This document shows, piece after piece, positions 42,296 to 51,921 of a stretch of 64,000 nucleotides of DNA. The stretch is from Prorocentrum cordatum (lineage: Eukaryota > Sar > Dinophyceae > Prorocentrales > Prorocentraceae), in contig CAUYUJ010010447.1 of the NCBI GenBank assembly GCA_963575745.1, positions 330,186 through 394,185 of the forward strand. The letters run 5' to 3'. The notes under the pieces were generated by a model that ran no database searches, was not told where the DNA came from, and saw only the letters and a program-made list of their open reading frames with translations. Each line of letters starts with the position of its first letter. Position 1 is the stretch's first letter. Both the position numbers and the translations under genes were made by a program.

Positions 42296-42404
42296 AGTGC
42301 CATTTGGTACCCACCGTCACGGTCTTAAGAGGTCTTGCGACCAAGTTGCGAGTGGTAGGGTGGAATGTTTGCACGAGCAGTGCAGAGGACAGCTTCAAGT
42401 TGAG
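42296..42404. other. Spacer between arrays, nothing recognised
   Basis: Short complex sequence. Confidence 0.4.
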
Positions 42405-42790
42405 CAAGAGAATTGCACAACATAGATTGCACCAAACTGGTCGCACCACGTATATTGCACCACATGTATTGCAACTCCTTGGTCGTTCAAAGTAGATTGG
42501 TCTGCGCCACAGAGGTTGCAAACAATAGGTTGCAATACATATAGTGCCCTCCATCGATTTAGACATATTGCACCACCGACATTGCTCAACCTATATAGCA
42601 TCACATCGATTGCACAACATACATTGCACCACACAGACTGCACAACATATATGGCCCCACATCGGTTGTACCACATTGTTCGCACCACATACATTGCACA
42701 ACCTAGACTTCAGAACAAATATTGTTCCGTATAGAGTGCACCAACTATATTGCGTCACATGGCTTGCTCTACATACTTAGCACATCATGC
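42405..42790. repeat. TTGCACCACAT-type minisatellite array
   Basis: About seventeen units of 21-25 bp alternating ATTGCACCACATNNATTGCA and CACAACATANATTGCAC. The same words occur singly at 41219-41232 and, inverted, at 45945-46000. Confidence 0.85.
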
Positions 42791-43500
42791 ATTGCTAGAA
42801 CACGGTTGGGAGTCCACGCTGGCTAACACTTGTCTTCAGAAGGTTGTCGCGTCGGTTGGCGTCTTGTAGTCGACGAGCTAGCGCCGATCTGGCGCCGGTT
42901 CTCGGCGTTGAGTTGCGTCGACTATGGCGCCTGTCAGCGTCGATCCGCAAGAGCCAACAGGATGGTTTGGGAGGCTCCCATGAGGGCTGGCATCGCTCGG
43001 ACCTGGGGGGGCGCTCTGCCTCCGCGCCGCCCCTCTCCGAACTGTGAGCCATGGCGAGGAGCTGCCGCCGGACGACGACGCGACCGCGACCGCGACCCGG
43101 CGACGGCGGCGCTCTGCCTCCCCAGTTTTAGGTTCGGCAGGTCCATCGAGAAAACCAGCCGAAATCTTCGGATCTTCACCGGGAAATTCAATCTCCCCCA
43201 AAACTACAAAAATCTCTGAGCCAAAAGTTGCGGAAATCTCAAACTCCAAACAAACAAAACAAATCTAAGCCAAAAGTTAAGGAAATCTCAAGCTCTTCAA
43301 ACAATCTCGACCCCCAGAGGCCTCGACCCCTTCCCCGGGACAGGCTTCTCATCCCGAGTCGTTTCGTTGACAGTCCCGAGGCCCGGGCAGGGCCCCCAGA
43401 GGCCGATAAATGTAGCGAGAAGCTTCCCGTCTTGGTTTTGTCACCGCGCAGTGAGGTCGTGGAGCACAGAGGCCGCTGAGCACCGGGCACGAGGGCCGGT
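42791..43500. other. No recognisable gene; short direct repeat
   Basis: AATCTNAGCCAAAAGTTNNGGAAATCTCAA occurs twice, at about 43209 and 43263. Frames are without domains. Confidence 0.45.
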
Positions 43501-43617
43501 GAGCACCGGGTGTTGTGCTGGGGAGGAGGGGGAGGAGGAGGAGGAGGGGGAGGAGGAGGAGGAGGAGGAGGAGGAGGAGGAGGAGAGGAGGAGGAGGAGG
43601 AGGAGGAGGAGGGTGAG
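43501..43617. repeat. (GGA)n array
   Basis: About 100 bp of GGA. Confidence 0.88.
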
Positions 43618-43777
43618 GTCCGCTGCCCCTCTCCGAGCGGTGCCCGCGCCGGGGCCTGGCCCTGGCCCGCAGACCTCGCTGGTCTTCAGCCGCCAGACCT
43701 CGCCCGGGACGCGCTGCGGGCAGGGGGGGGGGGGTAAGGGGGAGTGAGGCCGCCAGCGGCGCGGCGCAGCAGTCCAA
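43618..43777. repeat. Exact 160-bp duplication, copy 1
   Basis: GTCCGCTGCCCCTCTCCGAG through GGCGCAGCAGTCCAA is identical by eye to 43838-43997 (offset 220 bp), each copy preceded by (GGA)n. Confidence 0.9.
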
Positions 43778-43837
43778 GCATGAGGGAGCTGGAGGAGGAG
43801 GAGGAGGAGGAGGAGGAGGAGCGAGGAGGAGGAGGAG

Positions 43838-43997
43838 GTCCGCTGCCCCTCTCCGAGCGGTGCCCGCGCCGGGGCCTGGCCCTGGCCCGCAGACCTCGCT
43901 GGTCTTCAGCCGCCAGACCTCGCCCGGGACGCGCTGCGGGCAGGGGGGGGGGGGTAAGGGGGAGTGAGGCCGCCAGCGGCGCGGCGCAGCAGTCCAA
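43838..43997. repeat. Exact 160-bp duplication, copy 2
   Basis: Second copy, followed directly by dispersed repeat F. Identity implies a recent tandem event or an assembly duplication. Confidence 0.9.
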
Positions 43998-44004
43998 CGT
44001 TGCG

Positions 44005-44560
44005 GCATGAGCGGGCTGCGCGCACATGGATTGCGAGGAGGAAGAGTAGGAGGAGGAGGAGGAGGAGGAGGAGGAGGAGCAGGCGGAGAAGAGATGAGGA
44101 GGGGGAGGAAGGGGGCGACGAGGAGGGAGGAGGAGGAGGAGGAGGAGGAGGAGGAGGAGGGAGGAAGAGGAAGAGAGGATGCGGAGTGGGAGGAGGGGAG
44201 GGACGAGGAGGAGGAGGAGGAGGAGGAGGAGGAGGAGGAGGGAGGAGAGGAGGGAGGAGGAGGAGGAGGAAGAGGAGGAGGAGGAGGCGGGGGAGGGGAG
44301 GAGGAGGAGGAGGAGGAGGAGGAGGAGGAGGAGGAGGCGAAGGAGATGGAGAAGGAGGGGGAGGAGGAGGCGGAGGAGTAGGAGGAAGAGGAGGAGGAGG
44401 AGGAGGAGGAGGAGGAGGAGGTGGAGGGGGAGTTAGGAGGAGAAGGAGGAGGAGGAGGAGGAGGCTGCGCTGAGGACAGCGCTCAGAGCTGGCAGCAGGA
44501 CCCTGGAGGGCAAGTGCGGAGCGAGCCATGCAAGCGAATGTTGGAGGGCGCTTAATAGGG
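44005..44560. repeat. Dispersed repeat F, copy 2, with ~420-bp (GGA)n expansion
   Basis: Flanks ATGAGCGGGCTGCGCGCACA and GGCTGCGCTGAGGACAGCGC match copy 1. The GGA core spans about 44041-44462. Confidence 0.85.
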
Positions 44561-44627
44561 GGTCGATGTACATGGGCTGCCGAAAAGGCGCCCGTTAATG
44601 CCCCTTGGCCCTAATGCGAGGGTTGTC

Positions 44628-44693
44628 GAAAAGGCCCCCTGTAGGGCCCCTAAAGGGGCCCCTTCGGGGCCAGCAGGGGCCCTTTTCGGGCCG
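44628..44693. repeat. Hairpin, GTCGAAAAGGCCCCC / GGGCCCTTTTCGGGC
   Basis: Imperfect ~22-bp stem around an inner AGGGGCCCC palindrome cluster. It could be a small foldback or structured RNA; no further support. Confidence 0.45.
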
Positions 44694-45060
44694 CAGAAGT
44701 CCACCTTTACTCCCCTCTCATTTATCGCCCCCCCATGAAAACGGGGCTAGGACGACAGTTAATAAATCCGTTCCTGAGCGTTCCAGAACGCTCTCAAAGG
44801 CCGCGGCTCCCGGGTTCTCTTCCAGAGCCACCGGATCTCAGGGATTCTCGATTGACCCTCACCCGAGTTTTTTTCCGTCCCGGCTTCGTCTTATGGTAGG
44901 GGCGAGGGGGGAGGGGGGAGGGAGAAAGAGGAGGCCCACGGGCAACATTTTTGTGGGGGGGCGCTCCGGCCCCCCAGTCGCCAATGCATCGCTGGTAGGA
45001 GGCCGCCCAGGAGCGTGCGGAGTTGATATCGGGGGTTCATATCGCCGATGTACCGCGAAG
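44694..45060. other. No recognisable gene
   Basis: Moderately GC-rich; no domain in any frame. Confidence 0.4.
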
Positions 45061-45184
45061 TTGGGGGAGGGGGAGGAGGAGGAGGAAAAGGAGGAAGAAG
45101 AGGTGGAAAAGGAGATGGGGGAGGAGGGGGAGGCGGAGGAGCAGGAGTTGGATGAGGAGCACGAGGAGAATAATCTGCAGTACC

Positions 45185-45186
<2 letters not shown>
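45061..45186. repeat. GGA-rich tract
   Basis: GGA/GAAGAG-rich lead-in to the TAG array. Confidence 0.75.
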
Positions 45187-45508
<322 letters not shown>

Positions 45509-45608
45509 NNNNNNNNNNNNNNNNNNNNNNNNNNNNNNNNNNNNNNNNNNNNNNNNNNNNNNNNNNNNNNNNNNNNNNNNNNNNNNNNNNNNNNNNNNNN
45601 NNNNNNNN
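45509..45608. other. Assembly gap (100 N)
   Basis: Exactly 100 ambiguous bases, the conventional placeholder for a gap of unknown size. It lies at the end of the TAG array, which probably caused the break. Confidence 0.99.
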
Positions 45609-46340
45609 ACATTCTTGCGAAACCAATGGTTGTTGAAGGAGTTCGGCACGCGCGCGCGACAACGCGCGCGTGTGCACTTTTTCCTCGGTTTTGCACGGGG
45701 CTATCGAACAATTATGTGTTTTTTTATCAACGAGTGCGCGCGCATAGCATTTGTTGTTGAGGTTGGCGGGGGGGCGATATCGGCTCGGCCTGGGATGGTA
45801 CGGATTCAAACTTAGGATGGACGACGGGGCAGAATCATGTGCAAATTGCAGTTTGCAAGCGGGCGTTCCCAAGTCCAGGGGGGTGGTCGAGTATATTTTT
45901 TGAGACAGGATAAACCCGGTGTACTGGCTCAGCTGTGCAATTTTTGCTACACAAATCTACGTTGTGCAATGTATGTTGTGCAGCCATCCTTTGTGCAATC
46001 CAAGCGGGGCAACGTGTGTGGCGACGACGATGCAGCGACGGGGCAGCGACGGCAGCAACGTAGCCGCCAGACCGGCCCAGACAGGCCCAGACGACGGGGC
46101 GCCGACGAGGCGGCGACGGGGCGGCGACGGCGGCAACGGAGCCGCCAGACCGACATTCAGGGCCAGACGGCGGGCGGCGACGGGGCGGCTATCGCGACGG
46201 GGCGGCGACGGCGACGAGGCGGCGGGCGGCGGCGACGAGCGGGCGGCGGGCGACGGGGCGGCGACGGGGCGGCGACGAGGCGGCTATCGCGACGGGGCGG
46301 CGACGGCGACAACGGAGCCGCCAAACTGACATTCAGGCCA
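45609..46340 (-). repeat. Dispersed composite repeat G, copy 2 (inverted)
   Basis: Reverse complement relative of 41080-41600. The CG hairpin CACGCGCGCG-CGACAA-CGCGCGCGTG (45645-45672) comes first, then CGAGTGCGCGCGCATAGCAT, TTGTGCAATGTATGTTGTGC and the GCGACGGGGCGGCGAC minisatellite at 46020-46325. Confidence 0.75.
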
Positions 46341-47093
46341 AATTCCACAGACCACAAGTAAGAACCCTTAAGCACGAGGACTGGTTGGGGAATCTGCGCA
46401 CCGCTCTCCCTTCTCCCCCGACTGTGCAGAAGATGCCCCGCCCTGTCCGCGCATCTTTTTTTGCCACAGCATTGCGTGTTGATACTTATGACGCTTGCGT
46501 TTTACATTCGGAGCGTCTTCGGTGCTTCAGAGCGGTGCTCCCGCTTCAGATTGGGCGTCATGTTAGGGGCGTGTTTCCGTCTCCTCATCTCTCTTCTTTC
46601 CTCCCTCCTCCTCTTCCTCCCCCTCCCCCTCCCAATGTGTTGTAAAACGTTCCTTTTCCTCCTTTCATCTCCCTCCTCCCTCCTCCATTCTCCTACCCCC
46701 CTACGCGTTCCAAAGCGTTCCTCTTACTCCTCCTTTCTCCTCCCTCGTCCTTCCTTGCCCTACTCTCCGCCTTGGACTCGGCCTCCCTGTCCAGCATCTT
46801 TCCTTTGGCCTCGCGCGTGAACATGCGTTTTTTGTCACCACTTTTATCTTCTACATCTACCACACTCCGGAAGAGGCTCCCAAGAGGCATCCTCCTCCTC
46901 CTGTTTCTGTCTGTATGTTTAGCGATCTTGGCCGCGAAGCAAGATGGATCGCCCCTATGCTCCCGCAGCAGCTTGATGTAGTGAAAACTGTTCAGGCTAA
47001 ACTGGCCAACGCATACTTCAACCTTGGTTACCGCCGGGAACTCGTAGAGCTTCCTTGGCATGCGAGCGCGGCAATCTCGCATTCAGCGCGCGC

Positions 47094-47134
<41 letters not shown>

Positions 47135-47371
47135 GTTTCATAGAAATGTGCTCGACAGCTCCTTCGCTTGCCCACAGCTCGAGTTCAGTTGAGACAAACA
47201 CACACCATCGCGAACAATTCGCGATAGTTCTCCCCCTCCCAGCTGCGGCCGCAGCCACGGCCGCAGCCGCAGCCGCGGCTAGAGAGGAACAACCACCGCG
47301 AAACATTCGCAATAGCTTCTCCCGCTCAGCCGCGGCCGCGGCTGCAGCCACAACTGCAGTTTTCGGTCGCT
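46341..47371. other. No confident gene; (GT)n and GCAGCC repeats
   Basis: 46600-46790 is CCT-rich and 47096-47132 is (GT)n. 47205-47370 is a ~90-bp tandem pair with CGCGAANNATTCGC and GCGGCCGCAGCC blocks. A 129-codon minus-strand frame (46693-47082) has a varied N-terminal half but no domain I recognise. Confidence 0.4.
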
Positions 47372-48330
47372 CTGGTAGCAAACCGATCTCAGACGTCTCG
47401 ATACCTCAGAGTAGCGGTCGTGATCTTTTCCTTTTGAAAGGTGGTTCCCAGCTCCGTAGCTTGCCTACAGCTGGAATCAAGGAGAAAAAAACAATATCGC
47501 CTCCCCCAAAAATGTGCAGAGTATAAATAGTGTTCTGGCAGGTGACCAATCTCAGGTTTCCGGATACTTTGGATTAGCGCTCCTCAGCAATTTCCGTCGA
47601 CTGGTGTATATAACAGCTCCGTAGTTAGCTTACAGCTCGAATCAAGTAGAGAAAACAGACATCATCTCTCACAAAATATTAGAAAATTCGAATAGTGTTT
47701 CAGTCGCAGCTCTGGTAGCAGACCAATCTCAGACGTCTGGATACTCTAGGCCGAAGTTCCTGGCCATTTCCTGTTCAATCGTGTGTTTTCCAGCGCCGTA
47801 GCTTGCCTGCAGCTCGAATTGAGCAGAGAAACGAACGCCGCCTCTCAAAGAAATTAAGAGTTCAAATAGTTTGTTGGTCGCAGCTCTGGTAGCAGACCGA
47901 TCTCAGGCGTCCGGATGCTTTAGACTGGCGCTTCTCAGCATTTTCTGTCGATTGTTGTGCATCTGAGCTCCGTAGCTAGCCTACAGCTCGATTTATAGTG
48001 CGAATAGTTTTTTAGTGGCAGCTCTTGAAACAGACCGATCTCAGACGACTCGACACCGTCGGCGGATCTTCCTGATCATTCCCTGTTGAACGATGTGCTT
48101 CCGAGCTCCGCAGCTCGCCTCTCGAATTAAGTAGAGAAAACCAACATCGTGTCCCAAACAAATTGTAGAGTGCACGCAGCTTTTTGGTCCCAGCTCTAGT
48201 AGCAGACCGATCTCAGGCGTCTAGATTCTTGAGACTAGCGCCCCTGATGAACTCCATTCGATTGCTGTGCCGAACAGCCCTGTAGCTCATCTAGAGCTCG
48301 AGTTAAGTTGAGAAAGCCGACATCACCTGC
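47372..48330. repeat. ~170-bp tandem repeat array, about six units
   Basis: GGTAGCAGACCGATCTCAGA-like blocks occur at about 47372, 47536, 47715, 47889, 48027 and 48199. Each is followed by a TTCCTGNNCATTTCCTG-like block and AGCTCCGTAGCTNGCCTACA. Spacing is 138-179 bp. Lower GC than the surroundings. Confidence 0.78.
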
Positions 48331-48893
48331 CAAGATGACACTCAACACTCGATCCCGCCCCGATCTCTTTTGATATTCGTATCCACCCGATCGACCTGAG
48401 AAGCGGGAGTAATATCAAAGATGGGGGACAAAATCTTCGAACTCTAGAGAATGGATGGTTGAGCTTCGAGACAATGATGTTCAACCGAACAAAAAAGGAC
48501 AACACTTCCGTCGATATTTTTCGAGCCAATTCGCCCGCCAGCGCGTTCGAATTACTCTTAAGCTTCGCCGCTTCGCTCTTGGAGAAGCTCTACGAGTCAC
48601 AGCAACCCGATTGTACAGGTGGCTGAAATCAGCAGCTCGGCGTTGAGTGCCGTGTGACATGGAACCCACCATGGTACCACCTACCTCCTCCCCCTCCCTC
48701 CTTTTTCTTCTCAAACGTTCCTCCTTTTTCTCCTTGCTCCTCCCTCCTCCATCCTCCTTTTCCCTCGCCTCCCTCGCCTCCTTCCCACTCGTCTCCCCCT
48801 CCCTCCGCAGCAGTTCCCGCCGCCAGGGTCCAGCGCGCCTGCCTCGCCGCTCTCCGCGCCCCGCCCTCTCCGGCCTCCAGTGCCCGAGGTTCG
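48331..48893. other. Region upstream of the WD40 gene, nothing certain
   Basis: 48331-48640 is complex, without a recognised product. 48675-48805 is CCT-rich. No promoter motif can be named, since dinoflagellate promoters lack a reliable TATA consensus. Confidence 0.4.
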
Positions 48894-50151
48894 ATGTCCG
48901 CCGCCGAAGGGCCCCTGCCTTCCGGCTGCCCCGCGCGCCTCGCCCGCTTCGCCCGAGACGTCGCGGGCCAGGGCCACGACAAGGCCGTCATCGCGGTGGC
49001 GGCCCTCGGCGCCGGGGGGGTTCGTCTCCGGGAGCAAGGACGGGACGGCCCGAGTGTGGGATGCGGCCACCGGCGCGGAGCTGTGCACCGCCAGGGGCCA
49101 CGGCGGCTGGGTCGTCGACGTGGCGGCCCTCGGCGCCGGGGGGGAGCGCTTCGTCACCGGGAGCGGGGACGCGACGGCCCGAGCGTGGGATGCGGCCACC
49201 GGCGCGGAGCTGTGCACCGCCAGGGGCCACGGCGGCTGGGTCGTCGCGGTGGCGGCCCTCGGCGCCGGGGGGGAGCGCTTCGTCACCGGGAGCGAGGACG
49301 GCACGGCCCGAGTGTGGGATGCGGCCACCGGCGCGGAGCTGTGCACCGCCAGGGCCCACGACAAGGCCGTCATCGCGGTCGAGGCGGTGGCGGCCCTCGG
49401 CGCCGGGGGGGAGCGCTTCGTCACCGGGAGCCGCGACAAGACGGCCCGAGTGTGGGATGCGGCCACCGGCGCGGAGCTGTGCACCGCCAGGGGCCACGAC
49501 GGCTGGGTCGTCGCGGTGGCGGCCCTCGGCGCCGGGGGGGAGCGCTTCGTCACCACCGGGAGCGCGGACGCGACGGCCCGAGTGTGGGATGCGGCCACCG
49601 GCGCGGAGCTGTGCACCGCCAGGGGCCACGACGGCGAGGTCGTCGCGGTGGCGGCCCTCGGCGCCGGGGGGGAGCGCTTCGTCACCGGGAGCGAGGACGG
49701 GACGGCCCGAGTGTGGGATGCGGCCACCGGCGCGGAGCTGTGCACCGCCAGGGCCCACGGCGCCAGGGTCAGGGCGGTGGCGGCCCTCGGCGCCGGGGGG
49801 GAGCGCTTCGTCACCGGGAGCCGCGACAAGACGGCCCGAGTGTGGGATGCGGCCACCGGCGCGGAGCTGTGCACCGCCAGGGGCCACGGCGACTATGTCG
49901 TCGCGGTGGCGGCCCTCGGCGCCGGGGGGGAGCGCTTCGTCACCGGGAGCGAGGACGGGACGGCCCGAGTGTGGGATGCGGCCACGGGGGTGCTGGTTAT
50001 GAACGTCTCCAAGCGCGGCGCTCTGGATTTGTTTGGGTGGATGCCCATCGTCGAGGCTGCAGGTGGCCTCTCGCAAGCGGTCGCGCTGGCTTTTGACGAT
50101 ACCATCAAGTGGAATCGCGAGGCCATCGCCCCGATCGCCGCTCCCCTTCAA
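48894..50151 (+). CDS. WD40-repeat protein, exon with eight near-identical blades
   Basis: From ATG 48894 (MSAAEGPLPSG) the exon encodes eight consecutive WD40 units of 43-46 residues, starting at 48972, 49096, 49225, 49354, 49492, 49624, 49753 and 49882. Each has a GH or AH start, GERFVTGS, DGTARVWD and ATGAELCTAR. Such propellers are protein-interaction scaffolds; the partner is unknown. Unit 1 lacks five bases (AGCGC) after the G run at 49015-49021, shifting the frame from 48894 into that of units 2-8; this could be sequencing error or a real break. After unit 8 comes a divergent tail (ALDLFGWMPIVEAAGG), then CAA/GTAAGC at 50151/50152, a likely 5' splice site. Units are almost identical in DNA. 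Confidence 0.82.
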
Positions 50152-51412
50152 GTAAGCCTGCTTAATTCTTGGGCTTGTGCCACACCGCCGACCCCTTGGG
50201 GATCTGGCGGTTGTTGCGTGCTGCTCCTGAGGGCCACTTGTGCGCCATTTGGGGGCTTCTTGGAGCTCTTTTGGGGCTTCATGGGGGCCTCTTGGGGGCC
50301 TTTTCGTGGCCTCTTGAGGGTGACATTATCAGCGTCCGCCGTGCTCGAATGGGGAAACGGGCGAGAACCCACGTAATTATGCAGACGGCGTGCACCCCCG
50401 ACGAATGATTATCGAACACGCCTACGGCGAATCACCGCTGCTCCCTGCCCTTTCGGAAGCGCCTATGTGGCCGAACGCTGTGGCCAGAGGCCTGCCAAGC
50501 TATCGGACCATCTGTTCCCCGAGTCGGTTTGGAAAGGTTTCGGGGGACACGTGGAGGAGAATGAACATGAAGAGGAAGAGGAAGAGGCCTCTTGGGCCGT
50601 CTTGATCCGTCGGAATGGCGAGAAGAAACAAATGCCAACATCCTTGAAGCACTCAGGGAAAATGCAGGATGTTGGTCTCTTCGGGCCCTCCTGGAGGACC
50701 TCTTGGAGGCCTCTTGGGCCGTCTTGGAGGCCTCTTGGGGGCCTCTTGGGCCGTCTTGGGCAATATTGACGCCATGTTAGGCCGTCTTGGAGGCATCTTG
50801 GGCCGTCTTGGAAGCATCTTTGGGGGCGAAGCTATCGAACCATGTGTTCCCCGAGTCGGTTTGTAAAGCCTTCGGGGAACACGTGGGGGAGGAAGAGGAA
50901 GAGGAGGAAAATGAGGAAAACGGAGAAGGGGGAGGATGCCTCTTCGGAGCCTCTTGAGGCACTCGTGGGCTCGATTGGGCCATCTTGGGACCGTCTTGGA
51001 GGCCATGTTGGTGCTATATGGGGCTCTTTTGGAGCCTCTTGATGGCCTCTTGGGCCTTCTTGGGACTTTTCGGGGGCCTCTTTGGCTGTCTTAGGGCGTT
51101 CCTGGCCCGTCTGACGCCGTCAGGAGCCGTCTTGGGGCCTCTCTGAACCAGCTTGGGGCCCTGTTGGGGCGCTTCGGGCGTCTTGGAGGCCTCTTGGCCC
51201 GTTTTGGGGCCCTCTTGGGGGCCTCTTGGGGGCCTCTTGGGCCGTCATGGCTTGGAGGCCTTGTGGGCGATCTTGGGGCGATATTGGCGGCCTCTTGGGC
51301 AATTTTGAGCCGTCGGAATGCCGAGAAGAGGCACATGCCAAAATCCTTCAAAAACAAAAGGGAAATCATTGTGAAGGAAGGGGTGCCGTTTGGCTCATCC
51401 TTTTCACATCAC
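50152..51412 (+). other. Putative intron/3' flank of WD40 gene, GGCCGTCTTGGG repeats
   Basis: Starts GTAAGC. From 50225 to 51310 it is packed with GGGCCGTCTTGGAGGCCTCT-like units. Two copies of CCCCGAGTCGGTTTG plus TTCGGGGRACACGTGG occur at 50519-50553 and 50850-50887, ~330 bp apart. The next exon was not found. Confidence 0.45.
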
Positions 51413-51921
51413 ACATTAGCTTCTCTGGTTGGAACCATGGACAGAGTGGATCAAGAGGGCCACGCATGAAGTACAACGCCTGTTAGGACGCTTGAAAGTC
51501 GACGACTGGATCATTACAAGACGCCGGAGAAAGTGGAGGTGGGCAGTAAATGCCTCGGCTGATTGTCATAAGTGGGCCTGCAAAGCTTTGTTCTGGGAGC
51601 CCGACATACACGCAGAAGCCCAACAACCATCCCGCAGACAAGCAAGACCAAAAAGACGATGGATCGATGATGTACGCAAGCATGTGCATATACATTTGGG
51701 CCTTACTGATGATACCAATGCCTGGACCGATTGGGCCAAAACACCAACGTGGAGTGTGCTGGAACATAGTTTTGCACATTCTAAGAATACTTGCTAGCCA
51801 TGTGTCTCTCCATCTTGTAGTCCATTGCATGTTTGCGGGCGCTCCGGCCCCGACCCGCTTAGTCCCCTCGCGTGGACACTCGCGCGGGTACCGCACCGTG
51901 CCGTACATTAGCTTCTCTGGT
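51413..51921 (+). mobile_element. 5'-truncated LINE insertion with 17-bp TSD
   Basis: ACATTAGCTTCTCTGGT occurs at 51413-51429 and 51905-51921. Between them is only the C-terminal part of a LINE ORF2, from LEPWTEWIKRATHEV through RRRKWRWA and RPKRRWIDDV to TAG at 51795-51797, then ~107 bp of 3' sequence ending GCACCGTGCCGT. The protein aligns with the end of the LINE at 22795-23132 (EPWADFIRRATRAREEH, RRRKWRWAF, PEKRWGDDV) but belongs to another family, since the 3' tails differ. The coding fragment has no internal stop. Confidence 0.88.

Noticed and set aside
46693-47082. 129-codon minus-strand frame
   Set aside because: The second half is Arg/Glu-rich repeat-derived and the first half has no identifiable relatives; too weak to call a gene.
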